Of a stretch of DNA of 64,000 nucleotides, positions 43,530 through 55,548 are shown in pieces. A program made the position numbers and the translations under genes. Numbering within the stretch: position 1 is the stretch's first letter; every line of letters starts with the position of its first letter. The notes below the pieces were generated by a model that worked only from the letters and a program-made list of their open reading frames with translations, made no database searches and was not told the DNA's origin. The stretch lies in assembly GCF_901000735.1 (NCBI RefSeq), contig NC_081543.1, positions 21,967,515 to 22,031,514 on the forward strand, written 5' to 3'. This DNA comes from Corylus avellana (Eukaryota > Streptophyta > Magnoliopsida > Fagales > Betulaceae).

Positions 43530-45390
43530 TTTTTTTTTTTTTTTTTTTTTTTGAAATAATAATAATCGACTTCTCATTAGAAAATCACGAAGCTAGAGCA
43601 AATTGCTCCAGCAAAATAATATCGTGGATACATTCAGGAGGCTCACGCCAAAGTTTATCCAAATCATGCTTTGCAGCATATTTGGAAAGAAAGTGTGCAG
43701 CCTGATTCCCTGCCCTTCGCACAAAAGTCATCTGCCATTGAGAGAAAGCCTGAACTTCCACCTTGATGTCTTCCACAATGTGTCCCATTCGACTCCTATC
43801 AGTTACCTCACAGTTCACAGCATCAATAATTACATTTGCATCCCCTTCCAAATGAACGTGAGTAAGACCCAATTCCTTGCACTGTTGTATCGCCATCAAT
43901 GCTGCCATGGTTTCTGCCCCCGCCAGAGCAAGACACCCCGAACGAGCCATACATCGTGCTCCTATCATTCTGCCGCTAGGATCACGTATCACCACGCCAA
44001 AGCCCATACGACCAGCCTTCCTTTCCAACGAGGCATCCCAATTTACTTTGAACCAGCCTGGGAGCCATCCAGCAACTCAAAGGTTGAGGCTCACTGTTAG
44101 ACGTATCCTGCTCCCTATTACCCTGAGCATTCTTAAAAACATCAAGAGCCCGTGTAGCCAGCTGCATAATTACATTTGGATGAGAAAAGCTTCCACCATG
44201 CAGAACGTCGTTCCTTCTCAACCAAATACGTCTGGCAAGCCCAGCAAAAAGAGCCATTTCCTGTTGATCACACTTGCTAAATAGGCCTTCAACAACCTGC
44301 AAGAAGCCCGGACCAGTAAAGTGGCTCTTCTGAAATTTTACTATGCTCATACACCACACATCCAATGCTGTCGGGCACTGCCATAAAATATGGAACCCAG
44401 TCTCCACCATAAAGCCACACAGCGGACATACGGGATCAGTGATGATTTTCCTTTTGTACAAATTCTCTCGTGTAGGGAGAATATCATGACAAGCTCGCAA
44501 ACTGAAATTTTTTTTCAACATTGGGAATTGGCAATGCCCACAATTTCTTCCAAACACTTTACTTTGCCAATAGAGCCTTATTGAAGCTAGTAAAATCACG
44601 AAAACCTATTCCTCTCAAAGCTCTAGAAAGGCCCATTCTCCCCCAACTCATCCAATTAATTCGGTCATCTTGCTCTTGATGACCCCACCAAAATTTTCAC
44701 ATTTACAAATTAATTTTCGAACATAGAGCTTTTGGAAGAAGGAAAACACTCATGCAATAGGTAAGTATGGCCTGTACTACCACCTTGAGTACGATTTCCT
44801 TACGAACTTGTGATAAAAATTTTAGCTTCCAATCATGTAATCTCTTCCACACACGATTAGTAATGCCCTTGAAAGCTGTTGTTTGGGACTTTTCCTCACC
44901 TAAGCAGGGAGACATAAGTAAGTATCATATCGTTGGGTGGCTTGAATCCCAGCAGTCGCCAAAATCGCATCCTTCTCCTCCAAATGAGTGTTTCTACTAA
45001 AAAAGATGGATGTCTTATTATTATTGAGGCGTTGACCCGACGCTGTTTTATATAGCCATAGAATATTCATCAAGTGGTCCCATTGTGAGATGCTAGCCTT
45101 ACAAAATAATAAGCTATCATCCGCAGAGAAAAGTTGGCTTATCTGATGGCCCTTTTTGAAGTAGAGACTCCCGTCAAAACCCCTTCTCTGTTATCTAACA
45201 TAAAACTTAAGAGTCTCTGGACATAGAAGGAACAAATAGGGAGAAATAGGATCTCTTTGCCTCAAACCCCTCTCCGGTGTAATCTGCCCACAGGGTTTGC
45301 CATTCACCATAATTGTGTATTGGACCGTCGTGGCACACATCATAATGAGATGTATCCACTGTGGTTCTCTTAAAAACTTAATTCAATTCA
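43530..45390 (-). pseudogene. 5'-truncated L1-type LINE: RT, zinc-binding and RNase H domains
   Basis: The minus-strand 3' end is a poly(A) (T-run 43530-43552). Reading inward: RNase H at 43585-44028 with HLEGDANVIIDAVN, WQMTFVRRAGNQAAHFL and a C-terminal EQFA; then, in another frame, 43982-44599 with the zf-RVT region (SLRACHDILPTRENLYKR, CPLCG and HILWQCP). Upstream, about 44600-45390 encodes a degraded reverse transcriptase, with GLRQRDPISPYLF near 45250 and a SADDSLLFCKA box near 45105-45130. Frameshifts separate the domains, so no product is possible. No endonuclease domain is present. It inserted by target-primed reverse transcription and is 5'-truncated; the target duplication is not clear. 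Confidence 0.8.
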
Positions 45391-45516
45391 GCAACATTGT
45401 AAACTAATTCTCCAAGTTCCAATGTTTCATTCTTGAAACAAGGCTTAAAAAAATCAATAGCATTAAATAAGGGAATCAAACAGTATTAAAGTCATTTTTT
45501 AATATTGGATTGTTCT

Positions 45517-45610
45517 CAAGAGGTAACTCAATCGGTTGGGACCACAATTAATGAAGTGGAGGTCACTAGTTCAAATCCCCCTACCCCCTCTTGTGCGGAC
45601 ATGTCAAAAA
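45517..45610 (+). repeat. tRNA-derived SINE
   Basis: A-box-like GGTAACTCAATCGG near 45523, B-box-like GGTCACTAGTTCAAATCC at 45561-45578, then GCGGACATGTC and an A tail. Same family as 29961-30085. Confidence 0.65.
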
Positions 45611-46140
45611 AAAATATTTGATTAAAATGCTAAGAAGATGAATGTTTCATTCTTGAAACAAGGCAAAGAAAGAAAACGAATTAAAAATTGATTGGAGTCA
45701 TGTTCCATTCTTGAAACAAAGCAAAGAAAGAGGAATTTTTATTCTCCTTTACATTTTACATGTCCTTCAAAATGAAAAAAAAAAAAAAAAAAAAAAGGAA
45801 AAAAAAAATTAAATGCTAAGATAGAAAGTCTCCAACCATTTTATTCAATTACAAGCTACTCTATTTAGAACTTTCCATTTTTTTCTCCCTCTATTTCTTT
45901 ATTCAAGTATTATTCAAATTTGAATTCCTCTTCTTTCTCCAATTTCATCATTTTCCAACAACTCACTGTACAAGTTCTTAAAATCATTCCGTAGTTGGAT
46001 GTGATTTCAGAAATTATTGGATTTTCATTAGAGAAAATTGTAATTTTATAGAGACTATATTTACACAATGATCAAAATGTATAATTGTATACATAGTGAT
46101 CATTTTGTTACAGAAGTATATCGCAAAGATTTATAAATTT
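45611..46140. other. AT-rich noncoding stretch
   Basis: Contains a long A run (45775-45796) and a thrice-repeated short phrase, TTCTTGAAACAAGGCAAAGAAAG or close variants (45645, 45700, 45425). No gene is seen. Confidence 0.4.
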
Positions 46141-46240
46141 NNNNNNNNNNNNNNNNNNNNNNNNNNNNNNNNNNNNNNNNNNNNNNNNNNNNNNNNNNNN
46201 NNNNNNNNNNNNNNNNNNNNNNNNNNNNNNNNNNNNNNNN
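46141..46240. other. Assembly gap, 100 N
   Basis: Exactly 100 N. The contig on the right begins inside GAE coding sequence. Confidence 0.98.
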
Positions 46241-46241
46241 C

Positions 46242-46937
46242 TTAGAAGTCTGCAAGTCTGCGAATCCGCAGCCATCGATCGTGTGGGCGTCTTCGAGTTC
46301 GGTCTACGGGTTAAATTCCAAGGTACCCTTTTCGGAAAAGGACCGGACTGACCAACCGGCGAGCCTGTACGCGGCAACGAAGAAGGCCGGTGAGGAAATT
46401 GCGCACACCTATAATCATATATATGGTCTTTCGATTACTGGGTTGCGGTTTTTCACTGTGTACGGGCCATGGGGTCGGCCGGACATGGCGTATTTCTTCT
46501 TCACGAAGGATATTCTGAAGGGGAAGCCAATTAAGATATTCGAGGCAGCTAATCATGGGGCGGTGGCGAGGGATTTCACGTACATTGATGACATTGTGAA
46601 GGGGTGCTTGGGGGCGTTGGACACGGCGAAGAAAAGCACTGGGAGGGGTGGGAAGAAGAAGGGTCCGGCGCAATTGAGGGTCTTCAACTTGGGGAATACG
46701 GCGCCGGTGCCGGTAACCGAGCTTGTAAGCATATTGGAGAAGCTTCTGAAGGTGAGGGCTAAGAGGCTGGTGTTGCCAATGCCCAGAAATGGGGATGTGA
46801 GGTTTACACACGCCAATATAAGTTTGGCGCACAGGCAGCTCGGGTATAGGCCTACCACCGATTTGGAGACGGGGCTCAAGAAGTTCGTGCGGTGGTACCT
46901 CGATTACTATGTGGAGAAGAAAAGGAGTGCCTGGTGA
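46242..46937 (+). CDS. GAE: UDP-glucuronate 4-epimerase, 3' part only (contig starts inside it)
   Basis: Encodes the last 231 codons of the protein at 26750-28051, beginning LEVCKSANPQP. It keeps the catalytic Y-x3-K pair and the complete C-terminus. The only difference I find in the protein is Ser to Arg in the loop STG(S/R)GGKKK. The 5' half is not deleted by any visible event; the contig simply starts here after 100 N. The following 7.5 kb also match the first copy, so this is most likely the other haplotype of one gene, not a paralogue. If a true duplicate, it would still need its membrane anchor and NAD-binding half from within the gap. Confidence 0.85.
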   Translation, partial: LEVCKSANPQPSIVWASSSSVYGLNSKVPFSEKDRTDQPASLYAATKKAGEEIAHTYNHIYGLSITGLRFFTVYGPWGRPDMAYFFFTKDILKGKPIKIFEAANHGAVARDFTYIDDIVKGCLGALDTAKKSTGRGGKKKGPAQLRVFNLGNTAPVPVTELVSILEKLLKVRAKRLVLPMPRNGDVRFTHANISLAHRQLGYRPTTDLETGLKKFVRWYLDYYVEKKRSAW

Positions 46938-48838
46938 TATTTCTGAATTTCCTTGTGTTTCACTCATTTTGTGAGCATTTTATCATAGTCGGTGATACTG
47001 TCTTACAAGAAACAATTGATGTCCTGTGATTCACAAACTGCTGGTTTGCATCTGTTGATAGCATTTGCTTGCAGGGCATAGCCGGCTTTTGTCGAGGGAA
47101 CATGAGAAGAAACTCTTATTGCTCTTTTCTACATGTTTCTGCTTTATTTAGGGTGTTATATTTTAGCTCAGGCTTTTGTACAGTCCATGACTGATGATAG
47201 ATCACAAAGATATTCCAATTGGTGGACTCAATTTTATCATCTTGAATGAAATTGAAATAAACAAACAAACAAAAAATTGCATTTGTTGCAATGGGCCTTT
47301 ATATTCTTTCATCTATTTTGGTATCATATATGCAATCGTGTTTCCATTATTTTGAATAAAATTGAGCTTGTGGTGATTTTCTGGTTTACTCTCTGTTTCT
47401 GATTGGCAAGACCTTTGAGTTTGAGGTTACTGTTTCATGATGCATTGTTTTTGTAGTTGCTGGAGGCTCATATGCTCTTTGATAGGTGTGGTTATATTAC
47501 ATACATTTTTAGTTCTCTCATACATTTTTACGGAGCATGTGATACTCACATGTAATTTGAACACATGTCAGTTTAATTTCCTCCGACCCCGTTTGGAAGA
47601 AAACTTTGTCTATTGTAAATTGTGTTCTTGTGTATATTATGAAGTGCAGAAGAGCTTGTTAGAAGAATACTGCAGATAAGTTCTATTAGACAAATAATTT
47701 AGGTTCTTCATCGTCCCCTTCTTCTTGGACCTTCTTCATTGGGTGACAGGGTAAGCAGTCCTTGTGCTGTGTCTGGTAGCTCTACCATTTTGGTTGGTTC
47801 ATAGGAAAGGAAGTAGGGAGTTCAAGAATTTAGAGTGCTCGATCAACTTTGATGCTAGGGGAGTTGGTTCTAGTCGGGAAAAGGCAAGAGGGCTCTTGCT
47901 GTGTTGTAATGTAGCCCATGGTTTTTTCCTGTTTTGGTGTCCTTTGTATAGTTGATGTATGCATAAGGTGCGCCTTGTAATTTTTTTAATGATATTTCTT
48001 TGATTACCTATTAAAAGAAAAGGCATTGTATAATGTATATGATAATTTAGTCCCTAAATGTTGTTGTGTTGGTTTTAGTTTCTCACTTGCTACTTGATTG
48101 GATAGAGCTCCTCATCTTTGATCAGAATTTCAGTACACATGACAGGAGGCCAAACACATAGGGTATTCCATTGATGATGGTATGTTCATATCTTTCTGAG
48201 CTTATTATACCCCTGTAATAGAATTTCTTAAGCTCCCCATTAGTTATCTCTCTTGCTTCTGCTAGCAATCCTTCCAAAAAAATGTATACATTGTGAGATG
48301 AATACAATGGTGTTGTTGGAGGTTTAAGAAGTAGTCCAACGCCTCGATGGCAGAAAGCGATTGAGCACATTCTTTGGGATGACTTTTGGATTCCTACATT
48401 TTCATAGAGTAACGGCAAAGAAAGATAAGAGAATTGTAGTGTTTTGCACACGAGGTTTGTCAGATGAATTGCTAATAGAGCCCTGTGAATTTTCTACATT
48501 TTTTCTCCTGGAGTGTCTTGGGGAAACCCATTTAGTAAGAATCTCTCACAGCATTACATCAATTTTGAGCCCTGTGAATGAGTTGAGCTTTAGAACAATA
48601 GAGTGAATGTATTTGGTATTGGATGTGAAATTGAATGTACGATTGATAGGATTTGTGTCCCTACTGAATGTATTTGGTTATTTCCGTTTGTATAGAGAAA
48701 TTTTGTTTTGTGAAAATTGCAGGACATACTTGCAGTTTCTTTTGGGTTTATTCAATTCATGATTTTCAATCAAGAAAGAGCATTTATTCAACTAATGAAT
48801 TGAAGACGCCCATAATAATAGTAATATTTGTTGTTTCC
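46938..48838. other. GAE 3' flank, second copy
   Basis: Collinear with 28052-29960, with a few substitutions and small indels (for example a 9-base difference near 48135). Same LINE 3'-end relic at about 47755-48025. Confidence 0.6.
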
Positions 48839-48839
48839 A

Positions 48840-48952
48840 AGTGGTAGCTCAATCGGTTGTGGTCACGCCTCATGAAACGGAGGTCACTAGTTCGAATCCC
48901 CTCTCCTTCTTTTCTTGTGTAGACATGTCAAAATAATAATAATAATAATAAT
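48840..48952 (+). repeat. tRNA-derived SINE, second copy
   Basis: Same insertion as 29961-30085, with a better A box (TGGTAGCTCAATCGG at 48842-48856) and B box (GGTCACTAGTTCGAATCC at 48882-48899). The (AAT)n tail is shorter. Confidence 0.65.
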
Positions 48953-48989
48953 AATAATATTTATAAAAATATAAAAAATATAAAAAACT

Positions 48990-49722
48990 AAGGGAAAAAA
49001 ATAAAAAAGCCCCTCAAACTATTAGTCATTTCCGTTTTAGCCCCTTAATGTTCAGAAAATGATAAAGTAGCCCCTCAAACTATCAAAAAGTTGTAATTTG
49101 ACAACTCCGTTAGTCAACATTGTCAAATTGGGTGAAAAATGCAAAATGACGTCTTTTTTTGAGATTAAGTTATTAAAATGCCATTTAAAAAAAAAAAAAA
49201 AAATCAATTAAAAAAATGCCCCTAAAAAATGATGTCATTTTGAAGAATTTTGGACCCCAAAAAAAAAAAAAAAAAAAAAAATCAATTAAAAAAATGCACT
49301 CCAAAACGGCATCGTCTTGAGGAAAAAAAAAAAAATCTATGGTTAGGGGTGGCTCGCCGGCCACCCCATGGCCTATGGGGTGGCCAGTGAGCCACCACTA
49401 ACCACAATTTTTTTTTTTTTTTCCTCAAAACGACGTCGTTTTGGGGGTATTTTATATATATATTTTTTCCAAAATTCCTCAAAATGACGTCGTTTTTGGG
49501 GGGCAATTTTTTAATTGATTTTTTTTTTCATAAGGGCATTTTAGTAACTTAACCTTAAAAAAGACAGCTTTGAATTTTTCATCCTATTTAACGATAATGA
49601 CTAACGGAGTAGTCAAAATGCAACTGTTTGGTAGTTTAAGTGCTACTTTATCATTTTTTGAATATTAGGAGACTATAACGGAAATGACTGATAGTTTGAG
49701 GGCATTTTTATATTTTTCTCAA
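48990..49722. mobile_element. Foldback element, second copy
   Basis: Same insertion as 30110-30840, including the GC-rich hairpin core at 49345-49411. Confidence 0.75.
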
Positions 49723-50890
49723 AAACTAATGATTTTTAAGACAACTTGACTGAGTAGAGCTTACATCCACAATGTTTTTATTTTTTATTTTTTTTATTTT
49801 TTATAAATCTAATGGATAAAGAAATTTCCTTTTGAGTGAAAATTCTAGGCTTCCTTAGGATGTTTAGCATTTTCTTAAAAATTTGAAAATTCTACTTTGA
49901 TTTTGAAAACATGTTCATGATATTGATTTTTCTATCGTCATGTGAAAAACAAATTAAGGCTCGATGAGGTGGTGCGAGTTTGAGCGGTGGTGTTGACTGT
50001 AGCTTTTTAGAGTCTTCGTGGGTTGGTGTTGTTCAAATGAGGACATTTTTGCGTTGGAAATTATGTTGCTTTTGCATTCATTTCTCTTGACAATAGATAA
50101 AATTAAGATGTATATTCATTTTGTAAAGTCAGGGCCATGACTTAGACGTATTATGCCTACTAGGTGAACATATGTTTGAATCAATTGAAATTGATCTTAT
50201 GATTTGATATTATCAGTGCAAACAATAAACGATTTTTTTCATAGGTTACCTTCTGTGGTATACTCACAACAGGCATAAACCCACACCCAAATTAGTCGTG
50301 ATTGCAGAGAACATCACATAATGTGCATGCAAAGGTTGATAAAAATAGTGAGTTTTTCTTAAAACATTTGAAAATTGGAAAGTTGACCATTTGTTCAACT
50401 TAGAGTGAATGTGGAGCAGATGATTTGCCTTTCTTCAATGTCTTAACTCCAGTGCACAATACATCAAATGTACGACGACAACTTCGAACACATTAACACT
50501 CAAAAGTGTATCCAAACTCCATGCTGCAAAATTGCACTGGAGAAGATATAAGAAAATTATAATGGGACACTTGATAGACTTTAATACTTATTACATATAT
50601 AGATCATCCAACCTAACATGAAAATACAGTAACTGTATTCCTTTCTCAATGCAAATTTCTGATCTATGTATCAAAGGAGACAAGAAAATTAAAAGACAAG
50701 CATATCTGACATTTTTATTACCAGAACAGCAAATGAAGTCTACCCAAAGAATTCCAAGACAACTCAACATAGCAAGCTTAGCACAAAAACGATTCTATAC
50801 AGTAAATATTTTTTGACGTACAGCAAACACGATAAAGATGCACTAACAACCCCCAATTGCAAGAAAGGATTAAAACATTTTGAGAATTAC

Positions 50891-51066
50891 CAGGCAAGTC
50901 CAGATTTGAGACCTCCTCAACCACAACTTTATCAGGCAATTTCTCGAACAGTTGGTGTACTTCTTTCAAGTTCCTGCCTTCTAAAGAGAATCCCATTAGA
51001 TTATTGTTCAAAGACCAATTGACCCCGAACCCAGACTTCGAAACTCGGTCATAAACAGCTGAGACA
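50891..51066 (-). CDS. Possible exon of an unrecognised gene, second copy
   Basis: Counterpart of 32010-32185: the same AG and GT borders and open frame, one Tyr-to-Asn change. A solo LTR lies 175 bp upstream of it on the minus strand (51242-52077), which would be intron or 5' region if the gene is real. Confidence 0.25.
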
Positions 51067-51243
51067 CTAGAAAGAGCACGAACAAGAAAATGAAAAGTGG
51101 AAAAATCTAGTGGCTCCCCTCAGGTAACCATATGAAAGTAAGTTGAAAAATTAGGATGATTAGAGAACCGAGCACAAAGCCTAACCCTTGATAAAGAACA
51201 AGCATCACCGAGAAAAATAAAAAGACCCTGCCAAGCGAGATTG

Positions 51244-51455
51244 ATGAGAATCAACAAGCACCATTAAAGGATTCATTGCATGTTCCAGTTGGGCCTATTA
51301 CTAGAGCAAGATCCAAGAAGATCAAAGAAGCACTTAATGGGCTGATTCAAGAGATTTGTGCTGATTCTAAAATGGGGCATTCCAAGCTTGGCCCAAAGGG
51401 AGATGAAGGCGTAATAAATTTGATCAAAGCTATTGATGGAGCTGATTGCGCATAA
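51244..51455 (+). pseudogene. Polyprotein C-terminal tail encoded within the solo LTR
   Basis: The frame from the LTR start reads DENQQAPLKDSLHV, GPITRARSKKIKEALNGLI and ends GADCA before TAA at 51453-51455, about 70 codons. In the parent element pol would run from the internal region into the 3' LTR. Here the upstream part is lost, so it has no start of its own. Confidence 0.7.
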
Positions 51456-51834
51456 TTTCCTTAGCAATGGCATGAATTAATGATTGATTATGGCTGATTG
51501 ACTTTCCAATTACATACCAATTAATTGGATGATTGACTTGCCAAATTACATGCCAATTAATTGGTTGATTGACTTAAATCAACCTTAATTTTAGGCTTTT
51601 ATTAGTTAGTCCTTTTTTACTTTATTTACTTTCCAATGTTGGAACCAATTTAATTTCCTTTCCATAGCAAGTAGGTAGTCATATTTTCAGCCATGCTTTA
51701 TAAATAGCATGCACTCAATTGTAATGGACATCATGAATGAAAATTAGAAAAAATGTGAGGCTTGCGCCTTCTTTTGGTTCTTTAAAAAACTTGTGAACTT
51801 ATCAAGGATTCTTCCTTGTGGCGTTCAAATTTAT

Positions 51835-51988
51835 ATACCTTCGGTTCGCGTTTCATTCATAAACGTTGGGTCGATGGTTGTTTCCTTATACCTTCGGTTC
51901 GCGTTTCATTTATAAACGTTGGGTCGATGGTTGTTTCGTTATACCTTTGGTTCGCGTTTTATTTGTAAACGTTGGGTTGGGGTTTTCT
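51835..51988 (+). repeat. Three 53-bp tandem units in the solo LTR
   Basis: Units start ATACCTTCGGTTCGCG at 51835, 51888 and 51941, each with AAACGTTGGG; the third is partial. They lie downstream of the TATA box, so probably in R/U5. Confidence 0.9.
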
Positions 51989-53480
51989 ATCCAAAAAAAT
52001 CTGAATTTTAGCTTTCTTGGGTCCGTATTCCAATATTGTTGTTGGGTCTCAAAGCAAGTCGATTGAGGTTCGCATCAGAGATCAAAGGACTGGTCTCTTC
52101 GCCTTTTTGAGCTTTGTGGGAGCGGGCACCATGGGTCATGACCGAACCATCCAAGGGCGAGGATGAGCAGGTGAGGGTGTGGGTGTCAAGGGCACAAAGG
52201 ATGAACGTCCATGGAGGCAACTATGGCGGAAGAAACCATACGGAGAGGAGGGGCATGCAGAAGAAACTGAATGTATGGAGCGCTCGGCTTTACTTTTTGG
52301 AGCACTTGATATAGTCAAAATTTTGAATGCATATTATAGGCCATTCAATGCAACGGACGGCCTGAATCTTCAATTTCAGATTCCGCAATTCCAAAGGATT
52401 TGTTGGAGATCCTAATCCCTGGCTGATAGAGTGGAGAGCATAAAAAGGACTCCGTTAATTGTTCAACTTAAAAAGTTCATGCTTTATTTACCCTTTAAGA
52501 CACGACACAACAAAAAGTCAGACTGCTGGACAAGTCCATGAAATTCCAAGACTTAAAATACCCTTGATGCTTAGAAATGAAGTACCTGTATCCACATGGT
52601 AGCACACACAGACAACTCGAAGCCCACAACTGTGGTACCACATGCAATATCAATGTACAAGTCACTGCTTGAAAAAACTCAAATTCAAAGGTGTCCCGTC
52701 TGGCATGTTCAAGGAAACCAGTCAGGACTACAACAGAGAACATTCAACAATTTACAAGGGAAGAACTTAACCCATGTAATCAAAATGTGCTCACCAGAAA
52801 TGCTTTCGTGTGTAAACTTTAAAACATGCACGGACGGCAACATCTCAATACTAAAAAATCTTGACATTTTCTAAACTTCTCTATTACCACAACTGTACAG
52901 AGCATGACACAGAAAAATCAACATTTTGTGCCCCAAGACATTCTCTTAAATAAAGGCTTAAACTATCAGATTTTCAGACAGTTTAGCCCTGCTATTCAAG
53001 TATTGTAGCACACTATGGACTTTAATAATTCAAGATAGTAGTTTACTAGAAGATTTAATTCATGTAACAGAATTGCCCTGCAGCCCTGTACCCTCCCATG
53101 GTGTCTAATTGGGTAGATAAGCGTAAAAAGTACAATAAACTACAATACATTGGGAGTGGGCAACTGCTATTTAGACTCAAAGATTATATCTCAAAGCAAC
53201 TAGAAAAGCAGTTTAATTTGGATTAAGGAAATGAAGTTACAAAACCAAGAAACAATATGAAAGGGGACCATAGGAGCTAGAAGTCAAGATTGGTCATAAA
53301 GGTCCACTGAAAAATACAGTGGCAAATCCCTCCACTCATCTAATAAGCATTGATATAACAAGTACTCAGTACATAGAAGACTGTTACTGAGTGAGAAGGA
53401 AAGCCCTATCCAAATGATAAATATCTTGTCTGGTTGGTTATTCATTCTAGGAATATTATGCACTCCTATGGTAAGTAAAA

Positions 53481-53493
53481 GCAGTAGATTCCT
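53481..53493. repeat. Target-site duplication, 5' side of the LINE
   Basis: GCAGTAGATTCCT, repeated at 56047-56059 after the poly(A). Preceding A residues may extend it. Confidence 0.95.
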
Positions 53494-53574
53494 TCTTCCA
53501 ATCAAGACGAGATTAGTGAGCATATTGTTGAGTTCTATCAAAAGCTCTTTGCTGAGAAGCACAGTTGGAGGCCC

Positions 53575-55548
53575 ATGGTTGATGGTATTTCTTTCGATTC
53601 CATTTCGGAGGGGGAGGCCAGCTGGTTGGAGAGAGATTTTGAAGAGGAAGAGGTTAAAAAGGTCGTGTTTAAGATGAATGGCAATAAGGCACCGGGCCCC
53701 AATGGGTTTTCTATGGCTTTCTTCCAAGCATGCTGGGAGGTGGTGAGGGAGGATATTATGAAGGTGTTTCGGGCTTTTCATGCCGGAGGAAGGTTTGTAA
53801 AGAGCTTCAATGCTTCTTTCATTTCGCTTATTCCAAACATTCCCGGTGCCATCAATCTTAAAGATTTCCGCCCTATTAGCCTTGTGGGCGGTATCTACAA
53901 AATAATTGCCAAAGTCTTAGCTAATAGATTGAAGGTTGTGTTGGATAAGATCATCTCCAAGTCGCAAAATGCTTTTATCAAAGGTAGGCAGATTCTAGAT
54001 CCCATCTTGATTGCTAATGAATGCCTTGGTAGTAGGCTGAGATCTGGGGAGCCAGGGGTTATGTGCAAAATGGACTTGGAAAAAGCTTATGATCATGTGA
54101 ACTGGAGTTTTTTGATGTACTTGATAAGGAGGTGTGGTTTTGGAGGTTTATGGTGTTCTTGGATTCATCATTGCATATCCTCGGTGCGGTTTTCGATTCT
54201 GGTAAATGGGTCTCCTAAAGGTTTTTTTAGCAGCTCCAGCGGTTTGAGACAAGGGGATCCCCTCTCTCCTTTGTTGTTTGTTTTTGTGATGGAGGCTTTG
54301 AGTAGGATGATTTCTGCGGCGGTTCAGGGGGGGTTGGTAGAAGGCTTCAAAGTCGGCAATACTATTGTCTCTCATCTTTTATTTGCCGATGATACCTTGA
54401 TTTTTTGCAATGCTAGGCCCGCCCAGTTACGCTATTTGCGGAGTGTGTTTTTGTGGTTTGAAGCTGCATCCGGTTTGAAGGTTAATTTGGCTAAGTCGAT
54501 GCTAATTCCGGTGGGGAATGTGGAGCAAGTGGAGTTGCTAGCTGGTATTTTAGGGTGTGAGGCCGTTACTTTGCCAGTGAAGTATCTTGGTCTCCCGTTG
54601 GGAGGCTCTTATAAGTCCAAGCAGATTTGGGATGGAGTTATCGAGAAGATCGAACATCGGTTTGCCAGTTGGAAAAGGGTGTATTTGTCGAAGGGGGGTA
54701 GGGTCACCCTTATCAAGAGCACTCTCGCTAACTTGCCCACTTATTACTTGTCTTTATTCCCTATTCCGGTGAGTGTTGCCAAGCGCATTGAGAAGCTTCA
54801 ATGCAATTTCTTATGGGGTGGGATAGGTGAGGAGTTTAAGTACCACTTGGTGAAGTGGTCGCAGGTTTGCACTCCGATCAAGGAAGGAGGGTTGGGAATT
54901 AGGAATTTATTGGTGTTCAATCGCGCTCTTTTAGGAAAATGGTTATGGCGATATGGGACGGAGAGAGATGCTTGGTGGAGAATGGTGGTAGATTCAAAGT
55001 ATGGAAGCTTATGGGGAGGGTGGTGTTCTGTTGAGCCTGGAAGAGCATTTGGGGTGGGGCTATGGAAGAATATTAGGAAAGGGTGGGATACTTTCAAAGG
55101 CTTTACGAGATTTGTAGTGGGGGATGGGACTAGGGTTAGCTTTTGGCATGATTGGTGGTGTGGAGATACAGCCCTCAGGATAGCTTTCCCGATTCTCTTT
55201 AGTATTGCTTGTGCGAAAGAGGCCTCAGTTGCAAATAACTTGGAAATGATAGGTGGGTCCAATCAATGGAATGTGAGTTTTTCTAGAGAGGCTCATGACT
55301 GGGAGGTGGATGTCTTTACCTCTTTCTTCCAGATGCTGCATGCAGCTAGGGTGAGTCGAGGGTCTGAAGATAGATTATGGTGGACACCCTCCAAAAGAGG
55401 TTATTTCACGGTCAAGTCTCTCTTTTTCTCATGGGCTTGTTCGGAAGGGAGGAGGTTTCCATGGAAGAGTGTTGCGGACACAGGCTCCTCCAAGGGCAGC
55501 TTTCTTTGCATGGTCAGTGGCTTGGGGCAAAATTCTGACCTTAGATAA
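53575..55548 (+). pseudogene. LINE ORF2: reverse transcriptase and start of zf-RVT
   Basis: A 657-codon open frame that enters from upstream (the same frame is open from about 53500, reading EHIVEFYQKLF before the ATG). Reverse transcriptase motifs in order: GNKAPGPNGF (about 35-44), NLKDFRPISLVGGIYKIIAK (about 94-113), catalytic D167 in KMDLEKAYDHV, GLRQGDPLSP at 223-232, the FADD box at 270-273, then GLKVNLAKS and LPVKYLGLPLGG. The second half is the usual LINE connection region. A frameshift near 55470 ends this frame at TAG 55546-55548, while the zinc-binding region continues in the next frame. It would copy LINE RNA by target-primed reverse transcription if intact; truncation and frameshift make it inactive. 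Confidence 0.93.

Larger units (their letters stand above)
51242..52077 (+). mobile_element. Solo LTR of a Ty3/gypsy element, 836 bp, absent from the first copy
   Basis: Begins TGATGAGAATC and ends TTCGCATCA, flanked by GAGAT at 51237-51241 and 52078-52082. The first copy has a single GAGAT at 32356-32360. The LTR opens with a coding tail (51242-51455), then a TATA box (TTTATAAATAG near 51700) and three 53-bp repeats. The tail wording GPITRARSKKIKEALNGLI is typical of the polyprotein C-terminus of some plant chromoviruses (Reina-like). It is a recent insertion that became solo. Confidence 0.92.

Noticed and set aside
43530..45390. A target-site duplication around the minus-strand LINE
   Set aside because: Sequences next to the T-run and the truncated 5' end did not match convincingly.
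46242..46937. A second functional GAE gene or a truncated GAE pseudogene
   Set aside because: It is cut by a 100-N gap, not by a mutation, and the flanks show it is an overlapping contig.
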